DNA of 64,000 bases from Vandiemenella viatica. Lineage: Eukaryota > Arthropoda > Insecta > Orthoptera > Morabidae. This document shows, piece by piece, positions 20,421 to 30,769 of this stretch. The position numbers and the translations under genes are program-made. Under the pieces are notes generated by a model, which saw nothing but the letters and a program-made list of their open reading frames with translations, searched no databases and had not been told where the DNA came from. The number at the start of each line of letters is the position of its first letter. Positions within the stretch are counted from its first letter, which is position 1. The stretch covers positions 53,174,610-53,238,609 of the forward strand of contig CM061920.1 in assembly GCA_031002005.1 (NCBI GenBank), written 5' to 3'.

Positions 20421-20639
20421 ATAAACCTACATTATACAGTTGTATTGGCGTTATTTTATGAATTAATTTACTCAGCAACTGCGGAAAAATGGCCTTCAAC
20501 AACATTGCATTTTAAATAGTTTCAATTCTATAACGGAACTTCTATTTTTTATGTCAGAAATGCTCATGATTAAAATTGTTAACGTTTTAGAATAAATGAC
20601 TTCCTTATGCACAAATATCAGAGTCTCCCATTTTTAAGT

Positions 20640-21220
20640 TATGGTAATTTCCCTTATCACAATCCTAGCCAATTCCTTCTTCATTTCAGCGGCTAGACTG
20701 TGGAATGATCTTCCACTGAAAATTACAACTACCACAAAGATCGGCCCATTTAAAACTCTTGTAAAAAAGCATTACTTATTGGAGCACTAGCTAAAAGATC
20801 TCTTCTTCCATGCATAACTTAATTTTTAGATTTAAATAATATTGATTTAACCAGTGTCCACCTCTTTATTCTGCCTTCCCTATTATTAGTTTGTGTCTTG
20901 TTTCTTCATCCTACTAGTATTAAATTTGTGCCGTTTACTTCTTTAACTTACACTAGCGTTAGTTTATACCATTAAATTATTAACTAGTTAAGCACGAATA
21001 CTATTAAGATTTTAGTTAGTATTTTACTCATAAATATTATTAATTTTTTGTTAGTATTACTCTTGAACTTAAATTATACCAAATGTTACATAAGTGTTGT
21101 ATACTGTTAGTTTGTGTAAGGTGTATATTATTTATTGTAAACACCTGGTATGATGTAAGAGAGGGCTTGACAGCCCTAATCTTGCTAGGCTAAATAAACC
21201 TTTAAATAAATAAATAAATG
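20640..21220 (+). pseudogene. LINE 3' end (CR1/L2-like), 5'-truncated
   Basis: The last codons of a non-LTR retrotransposon ORF2: SFFISAARLWNDLPLKI, then GPFKTLVKKHYLLEH and a stop at 20788-20790. The motif SAARLWNDLP with FK--LK--L near the C-terminus is the standard ending of CR1/L2/jockey-like reverse transcriptases. The 3' UTR follows, with GGGCTTGACAGCCCTAATC (a small hairpin, GGGCT/AGCCC) and a tail of AAATA repeats (about 21196-21219). It is severely 5'-truncated. Confidence 0.7.
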
Positions 21221-21649
21221 TGTTTTCTATTCCACTCCCTCACCAGTTTTTTCCCCCGCTCCTGGTAGATTTCCCATCTTTTTAAAGCATCCTTCAAAAT
21301 GTAGTGAGCTAAATTACAAAGGAATTAAATTTTGAATTAATACTCAGTAGAATGTACACCACTGAACAACCTAGAATTTTTTAAGAGAGCATTCAAAGTC
21401 TTGCTCCATACAGTAAATACATCCCAACACGGAACTAACATTGAATGTTAAATCTAACAAAAACGGCTTTCCGTTTCTCCATTTAATACAACAATACAAG
21501 CAATAAGGGCTTCATAGGACTTATAGTTTTGAACAGACATCAATGATTATCAAAGAATCATATAACAGCTAAAGTGACATTTCTATAAATGTAAATCGCT
21601 TCTAGTTTGGAGGTAAGTTCTGATACTTTTTGCCCCCTAGTAGGAATGT
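21221..21649. other. AT-rich intergenic DNA
   Basis: Nothing recognised. Confidence 0.35.
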
Positions 21650-22184
21650 AGATGCCAGTGGCCTGCGGCTGCTGACGTCACCACGGCCCAACCTGGTGCC
21701 GCTGTCTAGACTTGCGCATAATAGTTCGCGAAGGGGAGCGCTCAGTTTAGTTCGCAGCTCCCTCGCGAACTAGTTCGCTCTTTTAGTTCGTTAGTTCGCG
21801 TCTCGAATTCAGAGAAACAGATCGTTCGCTCGCCTTGCTACCGCTACTGCACGCGCTATTTTGTTTGTTAAGTCAGTTTTATTAGGACATAATCATTTTT
21901 TGTCGTTTCTAAATGGAATTTAATATGACCTTCTTAACAAAAGTTATTGCTTAATAATAGCCCTTTCAAATTACATTAGCATGAACAGTTGGCGCCGATA
22001 AACCAAAGTGCTCATTGTCCTTTACACAAATGGGTAAATTGAATAATTGTGCTGTTTTTACTATTTACTTTACATGCATTCGTAGAATATTAATTTTTTA
22101 AATGGATTTGTTTATTAGTTCATGGAAGAAACATTACTTATAAAAGGCGCTAATGATCCTGCCGTCGACGCGCCCTTAAACCCC

Positions 22185-22210
22185 AACAACAACAACAACA
22201 ACAACAACAC
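22185..22210. repeat. (AAC)n microsatellite
   Basis: About eight AAC units in a row. Confidence 0.95.
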
Positions 22211-23324
22211 AACATTACTTATAAAATATTATAAACGCGTTTATTTTGATGAATTAAAATACCCGTTTATAAGTAATCGGCTTTTTTATATAAATAAAGT
22301 TTTGGAAATCATGGACAAAATATAATTCTACTATTGGCTACAACTTAAGTACTATATGACAGAAATAGTATTACCTATATTATTAAGAAAAATAACATTA
22401 ATACTTCCAATGTGATATCTAATAATTAGACATATAAAAATAACAGTGACCCTTGAATGAGAAAGTGGTAGCAATAACGAAAGTGCGTAAATTTCCAGTG
22501 AATTGGAAGTCATTGAGCTATTATTTTATTAGTGAAGGGGAGAATAATCCAACACACATTCACAATTTTTTGGCGACGAATGAAACTGATGAAGACACAA
22601 AAGTTAAAATCTTTTGAATTTCGCAAGTCATTTCTTTCATCACTTTCACAAAGCTGTTAACCAACAGACTGAGATAAGTATTATATTATGTCAGCTTTAA
22701 AATCAGCGCTAGAAAAATGTAAAAGATACTGTTTCTTTGGTTAAGAAAACAAGAAAAAGCCTTTAGAAACCAAATTCTCCACAGAAAGTGATAATATAAA
22801 AAAATAATGCTCTAGTATTCGTTGATAAATGTCTGGAGTATCTTAGTAAATAGTTAGATTTTAATGAAAGCAATTGGCTATACAAAATCCAAAAATTAAA
22901 TTCAAATCACAGGGTTTCATTTGATGACTGTGAGACTATATTAGAGGTTATAAATTTGCGAGAAAAAATGAATATCAAAGTGAACAAACTTTACTCTGAA
23001 ATAACAATATTATACGAAATCCAGGTAAAAGTAAGAGAAGTATTTCATGAATAAAAAATGAGCTTTTTCTCGAAATTAATTTGACAACTGAAAGCGATAA
23101 AGCATATGACAATTTTACTGTAGACAAAAAAGAATTAAAGATGAAAGAAGTGCAAAAAATATAGCTTAAAAAATGAAATAGTAAAAACATACCTTTTATC
23201 ATTTTCTACTCTTTCGTAAAATATTATATTTTTGAAGTGTAGCATATTTTTATAGGTTATTCTTTTTAAAAAATTCCTACCATCAACCGAAAAAATATTG
23301 GAAACCCTAGAGGCGAATGGTGCT

Positions 23325-23520
23325 AGTTCGCGAACGGTAGCGCTCAATTTAGTTCGCGAACGGTACCGCTCTCTATAGTTCGCGACCGGGAGCGCTCTGT
23401 TTAGTTCGCGAACGGTACCGCTCTCTATAGTTCGCGACCGGGAGCGCTCTGTTAGTTCGCGAACGGTACCGCTCTCTTTAGTTCGCGACCGGGAGCGCTC
23501 TGTTTAGTTCGCGAACTAGG
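23325..23520. repeat. 26-bp tandem array of AGTTCGCGA units
   Basis: Units start at 23325, 23351, 23377, 23403, 23429, 23454, 23480 and 23506, with spacing 26 except for one of 25. From the second unit, two types alternate: AGTTCGCGAACGGTACCGCT and AGTTCGCGACCGGGAGCGCT. The true higher-order unit is therefore a 52-bp dimer. The first half of each unit is part of the TAGTTCGCGAACTA palindrome, a candidate protein-binding site. Confidence 0.95.
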
Positions 23521-24164
23521 TCCTCCAAGACAGCTCGCTCGCTCGCTTTGCTAGCGCTACTGCACGCGCTCTCTTGTTTGTTATGGTAGTTGTGGTTATC
23601 GATGGTTGTCTTTTGATTGTTAATGGGATCAAAGTGTATTTTATTTTCACATTCCACGTTAAATTTCCGTTTGTGACTTCTGCAATAATTATTAATGTTG
23701 AACAATTTATTTTTTTTTATTTTTATATCTGTGTCTTCAGTGAAATGTGTCCACAAGGAACTGTGTTTCCTTTTAGATAATAAACTAAAACAAAAGTTGG
23801 TCTTCGGGAAAGGATCGAACGAACTAACGAACTAAGGAGCGAGAGATCTGGGAACTAGTTCGCGTAGTTCGCCTGTGGGAGCGCTCTTCCGAACTAGTTC
23901 GTTCGCGAACTACACAAGACTTACCGCTGTCACTGAACTGAGCACTTCGCCCAGGGACGTAGTCGCGCTCCCACTTAGCACCATCCCAAGACAGAGCGTG
24001 ACATGGCATTTTCCGTGGGACAGTCAACCGAACAAACGCAATCCCATTTCGTTATACTTCTCCTCTTATGAACCCGTGCCTGATTGTTTGTGTCGTTACC
24101 AGAAATCATGATGCAGTTCAAAGTCTTGTTGTGTCGGTATCACGGACCGGAACGAGTAAAACTT

Positions 24165-24366
24165 GACCAAGCGTGGTGGGTGAGGGACGGTCACTGGTTT
24201 GAATCCCCGTCCGGCCATCCAGATTTCGCTTACCCATAGTTTCCCAAAATAACTCCAGGTGAAAGCGGAAATGATTCCTTCAAACGGCCAGGGCCGAATT
24301 CCTTCCGGTTCCTTGCTCCCATCCTCGATGTCGACGAGGCGTAAAGCCATAACGAAAAAAAAAAAA
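24165..24366 (+). mobile_element. SINE family A copy
   Basis: A plus-strand copy: head GACCAAGCGTGGTGGGTGAG, B box GGTTTGAATCCCCG, middle CCAAAATAACTCCAGGTGAA, AAACGGCCAGGGCCGAATTC, and tail CGATGTCGACGAGGCGTAAA followed by a 12-A run ending at 24366. Confidence 0.8.
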
Positions 24367-25245
24367 TCAGAAGAGTCCAGGAGCTTGGAGCTCACTGTTT
24401 AGAATTCCATCCACAAGAAGAGAGCTTGTAATCAGCGAAATGTCGTCTTTATACTGTTCCAATAACATTAATTTCATTTATTTGGCCAATCATCCTCTTC
24501 ACACGACGTAAATGGCAAGTGATAAAAGAAAATATATATATATATATTTGCAATATGTGACTGCTTTATAGTAGCCCTCATAAAATCGCATTATAGAGTG
24601 ACGAATGAACCGAAAGCAAAGTTACTAAAACAATAAAAACATGAAAAAACAACAAATAAACTCTTCAGGCTACGAAATTGACAGACAAACTTCCGTTCGA
24701 GTAATGCAACTGGTGTCGAATACCTCAAATGTTGAAAGTCGTGATTTTTTTTACCGTACGGCTTGTTTTTTGACTGAGAGACATCAGTAAAGGGGGAGGA
24801 GGCAGGGCTTAATTGCTGGAGTCTTCCACCTGTGCCTCGAGCATTATCTCAGTGGCGTCGCAACCTGTCTGTGAAACGTCTATTCAGTGTTCTGAATGGT
24901 AAGTGTAAATTCACGAAATGTGTAATTTGTGAGGCGGAACTTAGGGGTCGAGGACGTGTTGTATCAGTGTGTTGGCGCACGGCCACACGTGATGGAAGGC
25001 AGCATCCCATATTACTGCAAGCCTCCTCTCCACTTAACCACACACTTGAAATTGTTCTGAGAAGTAATGGATTCTGATATTACACTGGTGCACGGAAATT
25101 AAACCTTACCACAAACATTCAGAAATTATTTTACAGAAGATATTTGAGTAGTACATTAAGACTGTATGAACATTCTGCGGCTTGTTTTCTTTAGCTGCTG
25201 TTAATGAATTCAGTGGATTGGAAGCAATGCACCCAGCCTACGAGA
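24367..25245. other. Intergenic; (AT)n at 24532-24548
   Basis: AT-rich DNA with a short AT dinucleotide run. Around 24840-25060 an open stretch of moderate GC has no domain and no paired splice sites, although AATGGTAAGTG near 24895 is a good donor consensus on its own. No exon is called. Confidence 0.35.
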
Positions 25246-25576
25246 TAAGGGAGCATCCGTAAACAAAGTGGCTCGGTCTGGGGGGGGGGGGATGGCTGCA
25301 AAGATATGTTGGACTACGTGGAGGAGGGTGTTCGGAGCCAAGCCACGTACCTTTTCAGTCATATGATTTGTCACAGTTAAAATAAGATACACAACATACA
25401 ACAGCGTGTGAATATTTATTTCCGTCATTTAATTATCTCCGTATGTAATTTACAAGAAAAAACAGTACTAAATATTTTCTGGAATCAATATGGGAAAAAG
25501 CTACGTGTTACGTGGGAGGGAGGAGGAGTTGACAGGAGGTCAAAATGAAACTACGCAGTTTATGGACGATCCCTAA
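25246..25576 (+). mobile_element. PIF/Harbinger-like MITE, copy 1
   Basis: The element is 25249-25573, flanked by TAA on both sides (25246-25248, 25574-25576). The ends are inverted repeats: GGGAGCATCCGTAAACAAAG on the left and the complement of TTTATGGACGATCCC on the right. Copies at 45101 and 62111 share the ends (consensus GGGAGCGTCCATAAACTACG) and a middle with TTTAATTAT, ATTTTCTGGAATCAA and AAAGCTACGTG. A 3-bp TAA-type TSD and GGG-starting ends suggest a Tourist-type MITE of the PIF/Harbinger group. Confidence 0.75.
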
Positions 25577-28236
25577 GCAAACGGATGCAGGTGATACACC
25601 TAGAGATGGCGTACGCTAACAACGGAAGAGATATTTGAGAGTAGGCTAAAAGCCACACAGTTTCTAGAACTAAATACACTTTTTAAATTTATCTTTCATT
25701 GTTTTTAAGCAAATCAGCATAATATCATCACCCATTTACGCTGCGTTCTATTTTCCGCAAGTTTATGAAAGAACATCCATTCCTACACAATCACCTTTTT
25801 TGTTTATTTCAGTACGTCGACGCTTAGCAGTTTTACGACCAAGTTTGAAAACATTTAGGTGCTCGTTTCCTGTTGATATGCTGGGCATTCTCTCCCGGTT
25901 AGTGAGGCGTAGTAATAACATACACACAACAAATGAAATACGTAGCTAAAAAGATCATACTTCAAAAAAATACTGACATTTAATTCTTCAATCATTTTAA
26001 CACACAGGTTCACAAAGTTTTTCTTGTATGCTATGATGAAAAGAAAAATTCCCACGCCCCCCTCGCTACAATTTTACAGTTAATAGGGTAAAAAAAAAAA
26101 GGAACTATGAAATCAAAAATGTTTATTTTTTTATTGTTTATAAAATTTTAAATTATCTGAAAAAAATTACAAAACTTCAAATTTACTGAAAACAAGTAAC
26201 AAAGAACTAATAAATCAGTTGGAAGGATCAGCCTGCATTTCTTTTTACAAGCTTCCCTTATTCTTGATTGGATATTAGAAACCGCACTACTAAAATCATT
26301 GGCAATATCGAGTTTGCTTGGATACTTTGTTTATATTGCAACAACATCCGAAAACTCTTTTTCGCACAAGTGCTTGAAAAAGATGAATATAATAGCAGCA
26401 TTTGCTGTGATACACTGGGATACACTTTGTAATACTTGGCCAAAATTAATTTATCCATTTAATTAGAATTGTATTTGGCAGCCACTGTTACAAAGCATGC
26501 TGTTGAGTAATTACAGTGTTCGGTCGATGTTTTACGTTTCCAGAGTTGCAAGTTCTCAGCATTAGCAATGTCGCTGAGTATGTGATGTTCAGTTCTAAGA
26601 GGCGGTGTAGAGCTGGGGTATCGTCCACATGCGAGGCGAAGCTACCTCGCTCCCTCTGTCCCCCTCCTCCCGACATGGGAAACTATGTTTTAATAACATT
26701 TGTCGAATACACTACTCTCACAAAATTCTCCCCTCTTATCATAAGTAACAACTCAGTAAATTGTAAACCTGCAATATTCGAGTGAATGTTGTATTTACTG
26801 TTTTATTGGGTTCCAGAAGCAAACAAAGGATATTGTGAGAATCAAGTGAAGCCAAATTTTATAAATCATTTATTTTTTAAAATTCTGTATCTTGACTTAA
26901 GGATGCCTTCACACCTTTCTAGAGCTTTCATTTAATACAAAAAAATGAAGGAAAAAAATAATAGGCTAGCCAATTTCTGGAAAAAACAACATCAATTCAA
27001 AATGGATATTTAAAAAAAGAGGTGGAATGATAAAATAAACAAAGCTGAGTATTACGGCAATACGTATAGGTTAACACAAATAGGCTACAGTCGTCTAGCG
27101 AAATAGTCTGAAGAAATGACCCTTGCCTGGAAGTTCCAACACTGTTATTATTTCCTCAGAAAATATCAAATTTTCTCAAGTATTTTTTAGATTGGTTCGC
27201 AAACAACGTAATTGTGTGTGTTTTATTTAAGAGGTGATTAAATAGTAACTTGGAAATTCTTTTTCTGTTATTCTGAATTACAGGGGAGACGATTTTGTGT
27301 ATGACAGCGCTACTGCAGACGTATCCTGCTTCCGGTGCGAGACAAGGTTCCGCCACATTAAGCTGCCGCCAACACGTGTGCCAGTGATTTGCTGCTTCTG
27401 CAGCCAAGTCTAATGATTGCTCACACCACACGGAAATATATACATTTAGCGATGAGGATTCGGGTCATTTTCGCATGTTTCATCTGTTAAACTGGAGTAT
27501 TGTTTGCAAGTAAATTAACCTGATCGCAGATACAAGCACAATCGCCTAAGGGCACAGGTATTTTCTTGTTGTTATGAAAAAGAAAAACAAAGCTCTCTCA
27601 AAATTACCTGCACCTTGACCACGTCGACTTGCCATACACCACGTTGAAGCTACACAATAGATGAATAATTGTTGAAACCCAAAAATTTATTCTTGATAAG
27701 CTACTTATTTCAAAGAAAACTGTTTCCATGTAGCTACAAGTGAGAAATGTTTTGAAGTGGTTTTAATATGTTGGCAGTTTGTTGCACACCTGGCTTGAAC
27801 GTTCTAATTTCTAATTAGTATGCTGGGGACTCGTTGGAATAGTTATTTAGCAATCTTAGCTTCCACTCTATAATCTTCAATCAATTAGATGATTTATTGA
27901 GGAAAGGTGTGCAGTGAGAAAGTACTAATGAACTCTAACAAAATTTGTTAGCGACCACGTGACTAGAGTTCACCAGGTGCCGTGAACGTACAAGCCAAAT
28001 TAAATGCGTCGATTTCTTCAAATCGTAACTGTAAGGGAGAGCTGCGAAGTTCAGTGACCATTAACCACCAACCAACATTTTATATCTGATGTGTGGGCTG
28101 AAACCGGTAGAATCTGCATTAGAATATCATCACAGGCAACTAAACGAACTAGAGTACAAAGTGAACAGAGTACTATTGCACCTCCTCAGAAGATCGTGTG
28201 CAGTTGGTATCTTTCTTGCGGCACAAGGTATGTGAG
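25577..28236. other. AT-rich intergenic DNA
   Basis: No gene, SINE or transposon signature found. Several A- and T-rich runs. The patch at 26560-26680 is richer in GC but does not read as coding. Confidence 0.4.
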
Positions 28237-28312
28237 ACCGGTTTTTTTCTTTTTATCTGCTTAACGTCTCTCTAACAGCGAGGTCTTTGGAGACGGGTGT
28301 GAGACCAGGGTG
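28237..28312 (-). mobile_element. SINE family A tail fragment (tentative)
   Basis: The segment TTAACGTCTCTCTAACAGCG with GAGGTCTTTGGAGACGGG matches the complement of the variant tail of the family A copy at 16469 (complement GGTCTTTAGAGACGGG, with TTTAACGTCCC). A T-rich run at 28240-28255 would be its poly-A tail. Only the 3' end remains. Confidence 0.4.
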
Positions 28313-29138
28313 GGGTGGGAGGGAGTCATATGCTTCGTGATTTCACGTTGAAAGTGGCTGTTTTAATAAAATTCTGAATTTGAAATAACAAAATATGTAC
28401 TGTCACAACGTGGGCGGGGGTTCACAAAGAGTGAAATGGCGTGTAAAAGAGGGGTACGGATAAAAAAAAAAAAAAATTTTGTTTGGCGTGATTTATGGAC
28501 GGACACTAATTTCGGATTTTGCTTCCATTTCACTTTATCACTGCATCCAGATATATGGGCCTATTCTTTGATGCAGAGCGATTTTCACCTGCTGCTTTAG
28601 AGGTGTCAGTTGGATGCATTGTGCAAAGAGCTGTTTTCAAAACGTCACTGATATGCTTCCGTGACATTCTACGGACAGGCAGGCTGTGTTAAGCATCTTC
28701 CTCAGCAACTCGGCCCAGAAATGTGTCAAGGGTGCTCATGATTCAGACGCGTGGCTTACTAGTGTGAAATAGTAATGGATAAACGCAACAATACGTAAAC
28801 GCTATGCTGACAGGTAGAATTAAATAATAAAAAAGTATGAACTAACGATAACCAAACAGAAGACACGGATCCATGTTTATTTGACGGGGGGCCCACTGTT
28901 AACAAAATATATGCATATCAACAGAAAATGGAACCGGGTGGAAACACAAATGGACTACCTGCTAAACATAAGGAATTTGCGGAAATATACTTCATTTCCT
29001 CTTTAATGGAATATTCATGTTAACTGTCAAGCAGGGGAAAAAGTTAGGTATATACAGAAATTATTCCACTAAAACACACCTTCCACTGAATGTATGATGG
29101 GATGGCACAGTGAAGAATACTATACTCAGATATAAAAT
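28313..29138. other. Intergenic, nothing recognised
   Basis: Contains a poly-A/poly-T junction near 28460 and GGTGGGGTGGGAGGGAG at 28307-28323. No gene seen. GCTGAAACCGGTAG at 28098 (in the preceding interval) resembles a motif found in some Penelope-like elements but stands alone. Confidence 0.3.
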
Positions 29139-29665
29139 GAAGTGCAAAAGTCATGGGATAGGAAGTGCAAATATCCAGGTGGCGGAATTGCGTAAATATG
29201 GCGTGCAGTGTCGCTGCTTTCATTTGTTCTCTCGTGAGTCGTGTGAAAGGTTTTCTGACGGAATTATTGCCGCTCCACGTGAACTGGCAGACTTCGAGGC
29301 GGAATGGTAGTTGGCGCTTGACGCACAGAGCTTTCAATATCGGAAATTGTTCGTGAATTCAGTCGGTAAGAGCTGAGGTGAGGTGAGGTTAGAGTGTGAC
29401 GCAGACCTCACGATGCCACGAACACAGGTTGTCAGGAAGGCTCTGTCCAAGCTTCCGGTGACTTCACTCTGGTATGGGCTGTATTTGCATGGCATGGTCT
29501 GGAACCTCTGGTCAGACTGGATCAACGAATGATTGGAAATGTTTATGTTCAGCTACTCGGAGACCATTTGCCTTCATGTAGCAGAAAAACGATGAACTTT
29601 TCCAGGACGACAGCGCGGCATGTCACCGGACAAAATAATTCCGACCACCTGTTGAGTCAATGCTG
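29139..29665 (+). pseudogene. Tc1-type element remnant
   Basis: Homologous to the longer remnant at 51205-52427. Both begin with a GTGCAAA-GT/AT-G segment, then CAGGTGGCGG (CAGATGGCGG there) and TCTCGTGAGTCG-GTGAAAGG. Both later share AGCTGA-G--AG-TT and CACAGACC/GCAGACC stretches, then GTTCAGCTACTCGGAGACCATTTGC, AACGATGAACTT, GACGA/GATAATGC and the CATGTCACCGGAC region corresponding to a decayed DNAP-CH-RA catalytic motif. Large parts of the middle are missing and the frames are broken. It is an internally deleted, inactive copy. Confidence 0.65.
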
Positions 29666-30330
29666 CAAAACTGGGTCCACGTGATATATCCATCACTTTT
29701 AGTATTTCAGTTTGTGCTTAAGCGCTGAAGGAACAGCTTAAGATTAGTAAGAAAAAATGTGCTGTTAGGATTAATTGTCACGCACTTAATTTTGGAGTAT
29801 GGCTGTAGAAAATGACACAGTAAAACTCTAGCGTAAACAGAATATCCTCGACACTGAAGAGCAAATATAATCGAGAGAAGTTATCGATCTGACACGGTAA
29901 TTCTTTTCGGATTGGAGAACGAGGGCAGGCAGCCGGAGAAAGCTGAAATGATTAAGCCCCCAAGTGCGCATGACGTCATGGCCCCACAGAACATGTACGA
30001 GTGCAGTAAAACGTGCCGCCGGCAGCAACAAACAAAAAAAAAAAAAAACGTGAGGCTGAGTTTCGCGAATGACGCAGCACTGCTGCAGACTACTTTCTAG
30101 CCACACAGCGCGCGGCCAGAACGAGGTCTCGCGACAGGACGCTCCAGATCAAAGGCACTCAGCCTCCAAGGTGCCCTGTTCAATGCCAGCAGCCAAAACA
30201 AACGCAAATTACATTAATAACATTTCACAATGGACCACTCATATCATAGGCCATTCTTAAATCAGAACATAGTTAGCATTACATTTTGTATTACATCAAC
30301 ATAACTACGGCTTTATTAAACTGATAAAAG
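29666..30330. other. Intergenic, nothing recognised
   Basis: Short open frames on both strands without domains. A 14-A run near 30034-30048. Confidence 0.35.
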
Positions 30331-30478
30331 AGATGAACACAAAGACGAGGTTGGTGTTAACCGTAAGACGTTGAGAAACTAGTCGAATGGAGTAGAATTC
30401 AAGACTCGATGCCTCCGTAGTGCCGATAAACAGCAGTAAAACTCGACTGTGATTCATGTTTATGGACGCAGAAGTGAA
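30331..30478 (+). repeat. 148-bp direct repeat, left copy
   Basis: AGATGAACACAAAGACGAGG at its start matches AGATGAACACAAATACGAGT at 32581. The similarity continues through GTGTTAACCG, GGAGTAGAATTC, CTCGATGCC and GTGATTCATGTTTATGG. Identity by eye is about 80%. The pair brackets the LINE at 30770-32520. Confidence 0.75.
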
Positions 30479-30769
30479 TGCAATATTTTTGGAAAATGAA
30501 ATTATAGAGAAATCCTCCTCAAAGCACTTTGCTTGTACAACTGGAACAATTCACTCAAGCACTGGAATCTAAACGCCTTTTGGTTTGACAATAGGGACAA
30601 TATTGTATGTGGTTCTACACCGCTGTTCGTCACAAATAACTAGATTATTTTCTTCACGTTTTGTGAGCATGCGGTTGTTCCAAACCATGACGTGCCATTT
30701 AATAACGGAACGATCAGAAAGATAGAATTGATGAAGACTAATTTGAGATATACGACGTTTCTTGAAATA

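Larger units (their letters stand above)
19870..20518. mobile_element. Fold-back, hammerhead-bearing element 3
   Basis: The element is 19879-20509, with a perfect 9-bp TSD TTTTAAATA at 19870-19878 and 20510-20518. The arms 19878-20078 and 20268-20469 are reverse complements with about one difference by eye over 200 bases. They flank a 189-base spacer unlike the arms. Each arm carries a hammerhead-like motif. The right end continues past the arm with AGCAACTGCGGAAAAATGGC and ends ATTGCA, as in elements 1 and 2. Near-perfect arms make this the youngest member. Identical small open frames on both arms are only a result of the palindrome. Confidence 0.85.
21650..23960. mobile_element. Possible hAT-like non-autonomous element, TAGTTCGCGAAC-rich
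   Basis: Clusters of the palindromic word TAGTTCGCGAACTA and its variants occur at 21722-21800, 23322-23520 and 23855-23915. A block CTACTGCACGCGCT next to CTTGTTTGTTA (or TTTTGTTTGTTA) occurs after both the first cluster (21838-21870) and the second (23549-23582). Between the clusters lie about 1.4 kb of AT-rich DNA with many stops. Subterminal copies of a short palindrome around a decayed core suggest a DNA transposon. No terminal inverted repeat or TSD could be fixed, so the limits and family are inference. No transposase domain is seen. Confidence 0.4.

Noticed and set aside
19836..20505. Two almost identical small open frames on opposite strands
   Set aside because: They are the same sequence read on the two inverted arms of fold-back element 3, within a hammerhead-like region. 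Coding is unlikely.
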